Assembly: GCF_000010525.1 (NCBI RefSeq)
Contig: NC_009937.1
Location: 2,485,501-2,549,500, forward strand
Direction: 5' to 3'
DNA length: 64,000 nucleotides
Source: Azorhizobium caulinodans ORS 571
GTDB taxonomy: Bacteria; Pseudomonadota; Alphaproteobacteria; Rhizobiales; Xanthobacteraceae
Made by a program: the position numbers and the translations under genes. This document shows, piece by piece, positions 36,511-46,058 of the stretch. How positions within the stretch are numbered: the first letter of the stretch is position 1; the number at the start of each line of letters is the position of its first letter. The notes under the pieces were generated by a model. That model saw nothing but the letters and a program-made list of their open reading frames with translations. It did no database searches and was not told the DNA's origin.

Positions 36511-38025
36511 TCATTGGCCGCGCCCCGCCCGCGCCGCAAAGCGCACCGCTTCCTCTCCGGCGCGGAACAGGGCCTTGGCCTTGTTGACGCACTCCTGATG
36601 CTCGCTCAAAGGCACGCTGTCATAGACGAGGCCGGCACCGGCCTGCACATACATGCGCCCGTCCTTCACGATGGCGGTGCGCAGGACGATGCAGGTGTCC
36701 ATCTCGCCATTGGCGCCGAAATAGCCGATGGCGCCGGCGTAGATGCCGCGCTTGTCGCGCTCCAGCTCGTCGATGATCTCCATGGCCCGCACCTTGGGCG
36801 CGCCCGAGACCGTCCCGGCCGGGAAGCCCGCCGCCAGCGCGTCCAGCGCGTCGAAGCGCGGGTCCACCTCGCCCTCCACATTGGAGACGATGTGCATGAC
36901 CTGGCTGTAGCGCTCGATGAAGAAGCTGTCCGTCACCTTCACGGTCCCGATCTTCGAGACGCGGCCGGTGTCGTTGCGGCCGAGGTCGAGCAGCATGAGA
37001 TGCTCGGCCCGCTCCTTCGGATCGGCCAGAAGCTCGGTCGCGAGCGCCTCGTCCTCGGTCGGGCTTGCGCCCCGGCGGCGGGTGCCGGCGATGGGGCGGA
37101 TGGTGACCTTGCCGTCGCGCAGCCGCACGAGGATCTCGGGGCTGGAGCAGACCACCGAGAAGTCGGCGAAGTTCAGATAGACAAGGAAGGGCGCGGGATT
37201 GATCCGTCGCAGCGCGCGGTAGAGCGCGAAGGGCGGCAGGGTGAAGGGACTCTCGAAGCGCTGCGAGAGCACCACCTGGAAGATGTCGCCGGCCCGGATG
37301 TAGTCCTTGGCCTTTTCCACCATGGCGCAGAAGTCGGCTTCCGTGGTGTTGGAGGTGGCCTCCACCGCACCATGGAAGGGCTCGGGCGCCGGATGGGCGA
37401 TGGGCTGTTCCAGCGCCAGCGTCACCCGGTCGAGGCGGGCGAGCGCGGCCTCGAAGGCGGCAGTCGCGGAAACGCCGGGCTTCGGCCGCACGGGGGTGAC
37501 GGCGGTGATCTCGTCCTTCACCGCATCGAACACCACCATGATGGTCGGGCGGATGAGCAAAGCTTCCGGCACGCCGATGGGGTCGGCCTTGGCGGGGCCG
37601 AGTTTCAGCTCCATCTGCCGCACCATGTCGTAGCCGAGATAGCCGAACACCCCGGCCGCCATGGGGGGGGCGCCCTCAGGCAGCTCGATGCGCGATTCGG
37701 CCAAAAGGCTGCGCAGCGCGGCCAGCGGAGCTTCGGGGCAGGGCTCGAAGGTCTCGGTGTCGGTGAGCGCGTGGCGGTTGATCTCGGCCTTCGCACGATT
37801 GCTGCGCCAGATCACGTCCGGCTCGAGGCCGATCATCGAATAGCGCCCGCGGGTCTCGCCGCCTTCCACCGATTCCAGCAGGAAGGCATTGGCCTTGTCA
37901 CCGGCGATCTTGAGGAAGGCCGAGACGGGCGTTTCGAGGTCGGCGACCAGCGTGGTGCTGACTACCTGGGCCTCGCCCCGCGCGTAGCGGGCGGCGAAGC
38001 CGTCGAACGAGGTCGGTGCGCTCAT
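36511..38025 (-). CDS. trpE: Anthranilate synthase component I
   Basis: This 504-residue chorismate-using enzyme has the feedback-site segment FLLESVEGGETRGRYS near residue 47, and the catalytic FQVVLSQRF, PIAGTRRRG, LGRNDTGRV and GTVSGAPKVRAM motifs. Its start lies 11 bases after the PpiD-like gene stop, so it is read from an upstream promoter; no Trp-rich leader peptide is seen there. Confidence 0.95.
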   Translation of the reverse strand: MSAPTSFDGFAARYARGEAQVVSTTLVADLETPVSAFLKIAGDKANAFLLESVEGGETRGRYSMIGLEPDVIWRSNRAKAEINRHALTDTETFEPCPEAPLAALRSLLAESRIELPEGAPPMAAGVFGYLGYDMVRQMELKLGPAKADPIGVPEALLIRPTIMVVFDAVKDEITAVTPVRPKPGVSATAAFEAALARLDRVTLALEQPIAHPAPEPFHGAVEATSNTTEADFCAMVEKAKDYIRAGDIFQVVLSQRFESPFTLPPFALYRALRRINPAPFLVYLNFADFSVVCSSPEILVRLRDGKVTIRPIAGTRRRGASPTEDEALATELLADPKERAEHLMLLDLGRNDTGRVSKIGTVKVTDSFFIERYSQVMHIVSNVEGEVDPRFDALDALAAGFPAGTVSGAPKVRAMEIIDELERDKRGIYAGAIGYFGANGEMDTCIVLRTAIVKDGRMYVQAGAGLVYDSVPLSEHQECVNKAKALFRAGEEAVRFAARAGRGQ

Positions 38026-38036
38026 GCCACGCTCCC

Positions 38037-39929
38037 TCAGTTGACCTGATTGGCGCCGACCGCCTGCTGCACCGCGCGCTGGTTGATGGTGAGGCCGATC
38101 TGGCCCTGCAGGGCTGTCAGATACTGCTGGAGAATGTCGTTCTCCACCTGCTGCTGGAGCTGGTTGTCGATCCGGATGTCGTTGGCGCTCGGCGGCGATT
38201 CCACCTTCGTCACCTGGAACACCAGTTGCTCGGCATTGGCGGTGCCGAGTGCGACGCCATAGCCGTTGAGCGCCACGCCGAACACCTTGGCCACCGCTTC
38301 GGTGGTGAAGTCGCCCTCGGCGCGGCCGCGTTTCAGGCCGCTGGCGGTCTTGACCTCAAGGCCGTTGGCGCTGGCCACGTCCGCCATGGACTTGCCGGCC
38401 TCGAGTTCCGTCAGCAGACCCTTGGCCTTGGCTTCAACCGCCCTGACCACCTCGTCCTCGCTCCAGCGGGACGCCACCTGCTCGCGCACCTCGTCGAAGG
38501 GACGCTCGCGGGAGGGGGTGACCTCGTTCACGTCGAACCACACATAGCCGCCGTTCTGCGCCAGCTGGATCGGATCGTTGTCGACGCCCGGCCGGCTGGA
38601 GAAGGCGGCACTCAGCACATTGACGCGGTCGGGAATGTCGGTGACCTCGGCGCCGGAGGGCTCGCGGCCCGAGCGGTCCACCGCATCGACCACCTCGGGC
38701 GTGAGACCGAGCTTCTGCGCCGTCTCGCTGAGCGAGGCGCCGGAGGAGCGCTCGTCTTCGATGGCATCGTGCTTGTCCAGAAGCTCCCGCCGCGCGCGCT
38801 CCAGAGCGAGATCGCGCCGCAGGCCTGCTTCCACTTCCGCGAAGGGCTTGACGGTCGCGGGAACGATCGTCGTCACATGCACCAGCGCATAGCCAAAGCG
38901 GCCCTGTACCGGATCGGACGTGCCGTCCGCTGGAAGGGCGAAGGCGGCGTCTGCAACCTTGGGATCGATGATGGCGGACTTCGCCACGAGGCCGAGGTTG
39001 GTGTCCTTGTCGGAGAGGCCGCGCGCCTTGGCGATGTCAGCGAAGCTCGTGCCACCCTTGATCTTGTCCAGCGCCGCCTTCGCATCCGCCTCACTGGGGA
39101 ACACGATCTGCTGCACGTCGCGCTGTTCGGGCGTGCCGAAGCGGGCGGCGTTGCGGTCGTAGGCGGCCTTGGCGTCGGCATCCGAAATCTGGATCCACGG
39201 CGCCAGCGTCGCGGGCGTGAGCACGAGCAGCGTCAGCTTGCGATATTCCGGCGCGCGGAACACCACCTTGTGGCCGTCATAATAGGCCTTGAGCTGTTCG
39301 TCCGTGGGCGCGGCCGGGGCGGGCACGGAGCTGGAGGTCACGTCCAGATAGGAGACCGCGCGCTCCTCATTCTCGAAGCTGTGCACCGCCGTCTTCAGCA
39401 CCTCGGGCGCGCGGGCGCCGCCCAGCGATTCGATGAGCTGCTGGCGCAGCACGCGCTTGCGCTCGGAGGCGAGGAAGCGCTGCTCGGTGAGCCCGTTGGC
39501 CTGGAGAAGCTGCTGGAAATAGGCGGGATCGAAGGCCGTCGCCCCCGGCGGCCGCAGGGCCGGATTGTCGCGGATGCTGTCCGCGATCAGGGCGTCGGAC
39601 ATGCCGAGGCCGAGCTTGCGGGCTGCCTCGTCCAGCGTCGCCTCGGTGATCATCTGATTCAGCACCTGACGGTCGAAACCGAAGGCGCGCGCCTGATCGG
39701 GCGTGATCGCCCGGCCGGCCTGCCGGCCGATGCGCTGGATCTGGTCCAGATACTGCTGGCGATAGGCGTCGGTCGAGATCTGCGTGCCGCCGATCTCCGC
39801 CACCGTGCCGGTGCTGTAATTGGTGAAGACGCCGGAGATACCCCAGAGGACGAAGCTGACCGTCAGCACGAGGAGGAAGACCTTGGCGATCAGGCCGGAT
39901 GCGCCCTTGCGGAGATTCTGGAGTACCAT
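38037..39929 (-). CDS. ppiD: PpiD-like peptidyl-prolyl isomerase / chaperone
   Basis: This 630-residue periplasmic folding factor has a single N-terminal membrane anchor (about residues 12-35), a SurA-like N-terminal chaperone region, a parvulin-type domain around 260-360 (QQIVFPSEADAKAALDKIKGGTSFADIA) and a C-terminal SurA-like domain. PpiD proteins sit near the Sec translocon and handle emerging outer-membrane and periplasmic proteins. I chose ATG 39929 (MVLQNLRKGASG). It heads the trp run, as in many alphaproteobacteria, and is divergent from tpiA. Confidence 0.9.
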   Translation of the reverse strand: MVLQNLRKGASGLIAKVFLLVLTVSFVLWGISGVFTNYSTGTVAEIGGTQISTDAYRQQYLDQIQRIGRQAGRAITPDQARAFGFDRQVLNQMITEATLDEAARKLGLGMSDALIADSIRDNPALRPPGATAFDPAYFQQLLQANGLTEQRFLASERKRVLRQQLIESLGGARAPEVLKTAVHSFENEERAVSYLDVTSSSVPAPAAPTDEQLKAYYDGHKVVFRAPEYRKLTLLVLTPATLAPWIQISDADAKAAYDRNAARFGTPEQRDVQQIVFPSEADAKAALDKIKGGTSFADIAKARGLSDKDTNLGLVAKSAIIDPKVADAAFALPADGTSDPVQGRFGYALVHVTTIVPATVKPFAEVEAGLRRDLALERARRELLDKHDAIEDERSSGASLSETAQKLGLTPEVVDAVDRSGREPSGAEVTDIPDRVNVLSAAFSSRPGVDNDPIQLAQNGGYVWFDVNEVTPSRERPFDEVREQVASRWSEDEVVRAVEAKAKGLLTELEAGKSMADVASANGLEVKTASGLKRGRAEGDFTTEAVAKVFGVALNGYGVALGTANAEQLVFQVTKVESPPSANDIRIDNQLQQQVENDILQQYLTALQGQIGLTINQRAVQQAVGANQVN

Positions 39930-40106
39930 CGTTCGGTCTGGTTCGAGGAGCACCGGCAGGGCCGGCGCGGAAGGCGCGCATCATAGGGAGGGGGACCCGC
40001 CGCCGCAACGGCGCTCGCGCCCCCTGCTACCAGCCTTTTTGCGGTCACGGTTTGCGGCTTCCGGCCGGCTCTGCTAACGGGGCGGCACCGCAAGCTGGAG
40101 ATGATG

Positions 40107-40862
40107 ATGTCCGCCGAACGCCGCCCCCTCGTTGCCGGAAATTGGAAGATGAACGGGCTGAAGGCGTCCACGGCGGAAATCGGCGCGATCGCGGCCGGTT
40201 ATAATGCGGCCCTTGCGGGCAAGATCGATCTGCTCCTGTGCCCGCCCGCCACCGTGCTGGCGCAGGCCGCGACCCTCGCGGACGGCCGTATCCTTGTGGG
40301 CGGTCAGGACTGCCACGCCAAGGCGAGCGGCGCCCATACCGGCGACATCTCCGCCGAGATGCTGGCGGATGCCGGCGCCAAGGCGGTGATCGTCGGCCAT
40401 TCCGAGCGCCGGGCCGACCACCACGAGAGCGATGCCGATGTCCGGGCCAAGGCGGAAGCCGCTTGGCGCGCCGGGCTCGTGGCCGTCATCTGCGTCGGCG
40501 AGAGCGAGGCTCAGCGTCGGGCGGGCGAGCACGGCGCGGTCGTGGCGGCTCAGGTGCGCGGCTCGGTGCCGGATGGCGCGACGTCGTCCAATACGGTTGT
40601 CGCCTACGAGCCCATCTGGGCCATCGGCACCGGCCTCGTGCCGACGCCGGCCGATGTGGCGGAAGTCCACGGCATTGTCCGCTCCGTGCTGGCCGAGCGC
40701 TTCGGCGCGGCGGCGGGCGGCATGCGCATCCTCTATGGCGGCTCCGTGAAGCCTGAGAACGCCAAGGCTCTGCTGGGCGCGGCCGATGTGGACGGCGCCC
40801 TCGTCGGCGGCGCCAGCCTCAAGGCGGCGGACTTTCTCGCCATCGCGCGCACCTATCTCTGA
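40107..40862 (+). CDS. tpiA: Triose-phosphate isomerase
   Basis: This 251-residue glycolytic enzyme has GNWKMNG with the substrate lysine, GHSERR with the catalytic His, [11 protein letters not shown] with the catalytic Glu and the C-terminal GGSVKPEN loop. Three ATG codons are stacked at 40101-40109; ATG 40107 has the best spacing from GGAG. In many relatives secG follows tpiA; here an MFS permease does. Confidence 0.95.
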   Translation: MSAERRPLVAGNWKMNGLKASTAEIGAIAAGYNAALAGKIDLLLCPPATVLAQAATLADGRILVGGQDCHAKASGAHTGDISAEMLADAGAKAVIVGHSERRADHHESDADVRAKAEAAWRAGLVAVICVGESEAQRRAGEHGAVVAAQVRGSVPDGATSSNTVVAYEPIWAIGTGLVPTPADVAEVHGIVRSVLAERFGAAAGGMRILYGGSVKPENAKALLGAADVDGALVGGASLKAADFLAIARTYL

Positions 40863-40912
40863 GGGCCGGGCCGCATGCGCGGCCTTCATGATTTCCCGGA
40901 TCCGAGGTCGGC

Positions 40913-42076
40913 ATGAGCGGTGAGGGGCAGGAACGGGTTCGGCTGGCCTTGCCGGCCGCCTATGCGGGCCTGTTCTTCGCCCTCGGCGTCTACATGCCCT
41001 TCTTCCCGCTCTGGCTCGGGGAACGCGGGCTCTCGCCCGGCGAGATCGGCACCGCCCTGGCCGTTCCGCTGACCACCCGCCTTCTCGCGACGCCAATACT
41101 GGGTTGGCTTTCCGATCGCATCGGCAAGCCGCGCGCGGTCCTGCTGCTGCTTGCGGCACTGACGCTGCTGGTGATGAGCGCGCTGGTTCTCGCCTCCGGC
41201 GCGGTGGCGATCTTCCTCATCCTCGGCCTTGCCGCCATGGCGTGGAACCCGTCCTTTCCGCTGCTGGACGCCTATGCGAGCCGGCAGGCGCGGGCGAAGC
41301 GCGTGGATTATGGCCGCAGCCGCATGTGGGGCTCGGCCTCCTTCATCCTCGCCAATCTTCTCGGTGGATGGCTCGTGGGTGCGGCGGGCGCGGGCGTCAC
41401 CGTGCCGCTCATGCTCGCGGGGCACGCGGCCTTCCTGCTCACCTTGGTGATGCTGCCAGAGATGCCCCGCCCGCCTGCTGCGGCGGGGCTTCACGTCAGC
41501 GTGCCGCGGGCGCGGACGGCGCTCGTCATCGGCATTCTGGCGGCGGCCAGCGTGCAGGCGAGCCATGCGGTGCTCTATGCCTTCGGCTCCGTCACCTGGC
41601 AGAAGCAGGGCCTGTCGCTCGGCACCATCGGGATGCTCTGGGCTCTTGGCGTCGTCTCGGAAATCGTGCTGTTCCACTTCGGCACGCGGGTGCTGCGGCG
41701 CCTGCCGCCGGCTCTGTTGCTGGCCATCGGCGGTGCGGCGGCAATGGTGCGCTTCGGGGCGATGACGTTCGATCTGCCGCTGGCGCTTCTGCTGCCGCTG
41801 CAACTGCTGCATGGCGCGACCTTTGGCGCCACCTATCTTGGCCTCGTGGAACTGGTGGCCCGCGCCGTGCCCGAGCATCGGGCGGCAACCGTTCAGTCCC
41901 TGGCCGGCTGGACGGTGAGCCTTGCCATGGCGGCAGCGAGCGTCGCGTCAGGGCCGCTCTTCCAGGCCTTCGGGGCGAACGCATTTTATCTCTCTGTGGC
42001 GCTCGGTGCTGTGGGCCTGGTGGCGGCGCTTGCCTCCGCCGCGCTTCAGCCCCAGAGGTCGGGCGTCGGGGGGTAG
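40913..42076 (+). CDS. MFS transporter (MFS_1-like)
   Basis: This 387-residue protein has about twelve hydrophobic segments. GWLSDRIGKPRAVLLLL is the loop 2-3 motif A, and YGRSRMWGSASFILAN matches the HcaT/phenylpropionate-permease-like branch. The substrate is unknown. Its 3' end overlaps by 31 bases the end of the convergent dipeptide epimerase gene. Confidence 0.85.
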   Translation: MSGEGQERVRLALPAAYAGLFFALGVYMPFFPLWLGERGLSPGEIGTALAVPLTTRLLATPILGWLSDRIGKPRAVLLLLAALTLLVMSALVLASGAVAIFLILGLAAMAWNPSFPLLDAYASRQARAKRVDYGRSRMWGSASFILANLLGGWLVGAAGAGVTVPLMLAGHAAFLLTLVMLPEMPRPPAAAGLHVSVPRARTALVIGILAAASVQASHAVLYAFGSVTWQKQGLSLGTIGMLWALGVVSEIVLFHFGTRVLRRLPPALLLAIGGAAAMVRFGAMTFDLPLALLLPLQLLHGATFGATYLGLVELVARAVPEHRAATVQSLAGWTVSLAMAAASVASGPLFQAFGANAFYLSVALGAVGLVAALASAALQPQRSGVGG

Positions 42077-43023
42077 GCGAGGGCGCCGTCGTATCGGATG
42101 CCCGGCTGCCGGTCGCGGGCGAGCAGCAGAGGCCCGTCGAGGTCCACCACCTGCGCCTTCTGGGCCAACAGGAGAGCCGGCGCCATGGCGAGAGATGTTG
42201 CCAGCATGCAGCCGACCATCAGTTTGAAGCCGAGCGCCTCGCCCTCCTGCGCCAATGCAAGCGCTTCCGTGAGGCCGCCCGCCTTGTCGAGCTTGATGTT
42301 GATGGCATCATAGCGATCGCGCAGGGCGGCAAGGCCGTGACGGTCGTGCACGCTCTCGTCGGCGCATATGGTGACGGGGCGCTTCACCTGCGCCAACATC
42401 GCATCATTGTCGGCGGGCAAAGGCTGCTCGATGAGTTCGACCCCGAAGCGGGCGCAGGCCGCCATGCGCGCCTCCAGCGTATCCGGCGACCAGCCCTCAT
42501 TGGCATCGACGATGAGGCGCGCCTGCGGCACGGCTGCGCGGATCGCGGCAAGTCGCTCTTCGTCGCCTTCCGCTCCGAGCTTCAGCTTGAGCAGGGGGCG
42601 GCCGGCCGCCCTGGCCGCACGGGCCATGGCCTCGGGCGAATCAAGGCTGAGCGTATAAGCGGTCACCAAGGGGGCGGGCGGGACGAGGCCGAGGCGGCTC
42701 GCGACAGGAGTGCCGTGCGTCTTGGCCTCCAGATCCCAGAAGGCGCAGTCGAGTGCGTTTCGGGCGGCACCGGCGGGAACGGCGCCCTGCAGGGCCGTCC
42801 GATCAAGGCCGTCAGATACCGCTTTCGCCAAATCCTCCAAGGTCTTGACCGTCCCTTCGACGGTCTCGCCATAGCGGGCATAGGGCACGCACTCGCCCTC
42901 GCCGGCGCGGCCGTCCGCCTCCAGCCGGGCCACCACCACGACCGCTTCGGTCTTGGAGCCGCGGGCAATGGTGAAGGTTCCGGCGATGGGAAAGCGTTCG
43001 ACGCGGACACTGAGTTGGGGCAT
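42046..43023 (-). CDS. L-Ala-D/L-Glu (dipeptide) epimerase, enolase superfamily
   Basis: This 325-residue protein of the muconate-lactonizing branch has KLKLG with catalytic Lys146-x-Lys148, metal ligands in VDANEGW, IEQP and CADES, and the second lysine in KLDKAGG. This set fits dipeptide epimerases such as YcjG, which interconvert L-Ala-D-Glu and L-Ala-L-Glu from peptidoglycan turnover. Substrate range is inferred. No ribosome site is obvious before ATG 43023. The gene is divergent from the mla operon. Confidence 0.85.
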   Translation of the reverse strand: MPQLSVRVERFPIAGTFTIARGSKTEAVVVVARLEADGRAGEGECVPYARYGETVEGTVKTLEDLAKAVSDGLDRTALQGAVPAGAARNALDCAFWDLEAKTHGTPVASRLGLVPPAPLVTAYTLSLDSPEAMARAARAAGRPLLKLKLGAEGDEERLAAIRAAVPQARLIVDANEGWSPDTLEARMAACARFGVELIEQPLPADNDAMLAQVKRPVTICADESVHDRHGLAALRDRYDAINIKLDKAGGLTEALALAQEGEALGFKLMVGCMLATSLAMAPALLLAQKAQVVDLDGPLLLARDRQPGIRYDGALAYPPTPDLWG

Positions 43024-43113
43024 TTGGTTAAAGCGCTGTTCACACTGAAAGAAACGGGCTGACGCTGCGTGCTGCGCAGCCGCAGCATCTCGACGCCGGA
43101 AGGCCGGGCGAGT

Positions 43114-44295
43114 ATGAGCATGGGGACGCTTGTGCCTCAAGCGACCAGATCCACGCCGGAGACCAGAGTGGCCGACGCCTCGCTCCTCGATGTCCATGCC
43201 GAAGGCGACCATATCAAGGTCGAAGGGCAGGGGGCCTGGACGTCCGAATATGCGGACAGCCTGGAGCAGGCCGTCATGCAGGTCGCGTCCCACTATGGCG
43301 AGGCGAAGGCGGTCGAAATCGACCTCTCCCGGCTCGACCGCATGGACACCTTCGGTGCCCTGCTGCTGGAGCGTCTGCGCCGCGTCTGGCAGGAAAAGGG
43401 CGTGGAGCCGCAGATCGTCGGCCTCAATCCCGCTTATTCCGTCCTCATCGAGGAGATGACCCGCACCGGCCGCGAGCCGCCGCCGCCCGAGCGCAAGCCG
43501 CCGGGCGTATTCGAGCGCATCGGCCGGGAGATGGTGGTCATCACCGAAGACGCGGTCTCGCTGCTGAACTTCGTCGGCGCCGTGGTGGCAGCCTTCGGGC
43601 GCGTGCTCACGCGCCCGCGCTCGTTCCGGTTCACCTCCATGGTCAACCAGATGGACCGCGTGGGCTTCCGCGCGATGCCCATCATCATCCTCATCACCTT
43701 CCTCATCGGCTGCATCATCGCCCAGCAGGGCATATTCAACTTCCGCCGCTTCGGGGCCGACATCTATGTGGTCGACATGGTGGGCGTGCTAGTGCTGCGC
43801 GAACTGGGCGTGCTCATCGTCTCCATCATGATCGCGGGCCGGTCGGGCAGCGCCTATACGGCCGAGCTCGGCTCCATGCGCATGCGCGAGGAAGTGGACG
43901 CGCTCCGCGTCATGGGCTTCGACCCGGTGGAGGTGCTGGTGGTGCCGCGCCTTCTGGCACTCATCATCTGTCTGCCGCTGCTGACCTTCGTCGGCTCCAT
44001 GGCGGCGATGATCGGCGGCGGGCTGGTCGCCTGGTTCTACGGCGGCATCGCCCCGGACGTCTTCATCAACCGCCTGAAGGACGCCATTACGCTCGCCCAG
44101 TTCGAGGTGGGCATGATCAAGGCGCCGTTCATGGCCGCCATCATCGGCGTCGTCGGCTGCATGGAGGGCCTGCGGGTCGGCGGCAGCGCCGAGTCGCTCG
44201 GCCAGCACACCACCGCCTCGGTGGTGAAGGCCATCTTCCTCGTGATCGTGGTGGACGGATTGTTCGCCATCTTCTTCGCATCCATCGATATGTGA
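43114..44295 (+). CDS. mlaE: MlaE-type lipid ABC permease with fused STAS domain
   Basis: This 393-residue protein has an N-terminal STAS domain (about residues 20-110, with IDLSRLDRMDTFGALLLERL) followed by an MlaE/YrbE permease (GQ/GCIIAQQG segment, RELGVLIVSIMIAGRSGSAY, EEVDALRVMGFDP). In E. coli the STAS protein MlaB is separate; here it is fused. The complex moves phospholipids between the inner and outer membranes. ATG 43114 was preferred over an upstream GTG. The ATPase gene follows after seven bases. Confidence 0.92.
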   Translation: MSMGTLVPQATRSTPETRVADASLLDVHAEGDHIKVEGQGAWTSEYADSLEQAVMQVASHYGEAKAVEIDLSRLDRMDTFGALLLERLRRVWQEKGVEPQIVGLNPAYSVLIEEMTRTGREPPPPERKPPGVFERIGREMVVITEDAVSLLNFVGAVVAAFGRVLTRPRSFRFTSMVNQMDRVGFRAMPIIILITFLIGCIIAQQGIFNFRRFGADIYVVDMVGVLVLRELGVLIVSIMIAGRSGSAYTAELGSMRMREEVDALRVMGFDPVEVLVVPRLLALIICLPLLTFVGSMAAMIGGGLVAWFYGGIAPDVFINRLKDAITLAQFEVGMIKAPFMAAIIGVVGCMEGLRVGGSAESLGQHTTASVVKAIFLVIVVDGLFAIFFASIDM

Positions 44296-44302
44296 GGCCG
44301 CG

Positions 44303-45115
44303 ATGGACGCTCCAGCCCCTCCCCCCGTCCCGCAGCGGCGCCGGCAGCTCAGCCGTGAGGTGATCATCAGCGTGCGCGACATCGTCGTCGGCTTCGGCGA
44401 GCGCGTCATTCTGAACCACCTCGATCTCGACGTTTACAAAGGCGAGATCCTGGGTTTCGTCGGCACCTCCGGCGGCGGCAAGTCGGTGCTCACGCGCACC
44501 ATCCTCGGCCTCGTGCCCAAGACCTCCGGCAAGGTGGAGGTGTTCGGCCAGGATCTCGATCACCTGAACGAGCGGGAACGATCCGCCCTCGAGCGGCGTT
44601 GGGGCGTGCTGTTCCAGCAGGGCGCGCTCTTCTCGTCCCTGACGGTGAAGCAGAACATCCAGTTCCCGCTCCGTGAAACGCTGCGGCTCTCGCAGCGCAT
44701 GATGGACGAGATCGCCTTTGCCAAGATCGAGATGGTGGGCCTGAAACCGGACGTTGCGGAAAAGCTGCCCTCGGAACTCTCCGGCGGCATGATCAAGCGT
44801 GCGGCCCTCGCGCGTGCCCTGGCGCTCGACCCGGAAATCGTCTTCCTCGACGAACCGACCTCGGGCCTTGACCCTATTGGCGCGGGCGATTTCGACGAAC
44901 TGATCCGCACCCTTCAGCAGACTTTGGGCTTGACCGTTTTCATGGTAACGCACGACCTGGACAGTCTGCATACGGTCTGCGACCGCATTGCAGCATTGGC
45001 CGACGGCAAGGTCATTGCCCAGGGAACGATCGAGACAATGATGGCGGCGCAACATCCCTGGTTGCGCGCTTATTTCCACGGCGCCCGTGCCCGGGCGGTT
45101 CAGGCAGCGCGCTAA
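44303..45115 (+). CDS. mlaF: Mla-type ABC transporter ATP-binding protein
   Basis: This 270-residue ATPase has Walker A GTSGGGKS near residue 54, the signature LSGGM, Walker B VFLDEPTSGLDP and the switch His in MVTHD. It energises the MlaE permease for retrograde or anterograde phospholipid transport at the inner membrane. It is the second gene of the operon. Confidence 0.93.
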   Translation: MDAPAPPPVPQRRRQLSREVIISVRDIVVGFGERVILNHLDLDVYKGEILGFVGTSGGGKSVLTRTILGLVPKTSGKVEVFGQDLDHLNERERSALERRWGVLFQQGALFSSLTVKQNIQFPLRETLRLSQRMMDEIAFAKIEMVGLKPDVAEKLPSELSGGMIKRAALARALALDPEIVFLDEPTSGLDPIGAGDFDELIRTLQQTLGLTVFMVTHDLDSLHTVCDRIAALADGKVIAQGTIETMMAAQHPWLRAYFHGARARAVQAAR

Positions 45116-45128
45116 GGCAGGACGAGGC

Positions 45129-46052
45129 ATGGAAACCCGGGCCAATTACACCGTCATCGGCATCTTCACCCTCGCGGTGATCGCTGCGGCCTTTGTGTTC
45201 GTCTACTGGTTCGCCGGCCCCAAGGACAGCGACAAGCGCAAGCTCTATGAGGTCCTGTATCAGGGCTCGGTGAGCGGCCTGCGCGAAGGCAATGCCGTGC
45301 TGTTCAACGGCATTCCGGTCGGTCAGGTGACCAAGCTCGGCCTCGTTCCTGGCGCGCCCAACGAAGTGCTGGTGCAGATCGGCGTGCGCAATGACGTGCC
45401 GATTCTCGCCGATGCCCGCGCCAGCCTGGAATCGCAGGGCATCACCGGCATCGTCGCCGTGAGCATCCAGGGCGGCAACGCCAAGGCCGGTCCGATCCCG
45501 CCCGGCCCCAACGGACTTCCGCGCATCGAGGCGCTGGGTGGCACCGGCATGGCCGGCCTGCTCCAGAATGCCCAGGGCACGGTGGCGAAGGTCAACAGCA
45601 TCCTCGACGCCATCGACCCCGACCAGGTCAGGCAGATCGTCGCCAATGTCGAGAATGTCAGCAAGCAACTCTCTGACAATTCTGGCGATATCGCCAGCAT
45701 GATCAGCGGCGTGAAGGATGCCGTGGCGCAGGTCAACGAGATCGCCAAGAAGGTGGACGTGGTGGTGGTGAACCTCCAGCACGCCTCGGGCGACAAGGAC
45801 GGCCTGCTCAATCAGGCGACCGAGGCCGCGACCGCGGTGCGCAAGCTGGCCGACAATCTCGACCAGCGCACGGCGCTGCTGACCAACGAGATCAGCCGCT
45901 TTACCGGGCCGGGCCTGAGACAGTACGAAGCCCTGGCGGCCGACGGCCGCCGGACCTTGACGGAGATCGAGCGCGTCTTCCGGAACCTGGAGCGTAACCC
46001 GCGCCAGTTCATCTTCGGGGGCAATTCGATCCCGGAATACAACAAGCGGTGA
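45129..46052 (+). CDS. mlaD: MlaD family (MCE domain) lipid-binding protein
   Basis: This 307-residue protein has an N-terminal membrane helix (about 8-28), one MCE domain (about 38-118, YQGSVSGLREGNAVLFNGIPVG) and a long C-terminal helical region (about 140-275) that could form a tube or bundle. MCE proteins shuttle lipids across the periplasm. ATG 45129 lies 13 bases after mlaF. Confidence 0.92.
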   Translation: METRANYTVIGIFTLAVIAAAFVFVYWFAGPKDSDKRKLYEVLYQGSVSGLREGNAVLFNGIPVGQVTKLGLVPGAPNEVLVQIGVRNDVPILADARASLESQGITGIVAVSIQGGNAKAGPIPPGPNGLPRIEALGGTGMAGLLQNAQGTVAKVNSILDAIDPDQVRQIVANVENVSKQLSDNSGDIASMISGVKDAVAQVNEIAKKVDVVVVNLQHASGDKDGLLNQATEAATAVRKLADNLDQRTALLTNEISRFTGPGLRQYEALAADGRRTLTEIERVFRNLERNPRQFIFGGNSIPEYNKR

Positions 46053-46058
46053 TGCCTG

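Noticed and set aside
36409-38049. A 546-codon open frame opposite trpE
   Set aside because: It mirrors trpE, begins in the trpG-trpE gap without a ribosome site, and has a His/Arg/Gly-rich composition typical of antisense frames here.
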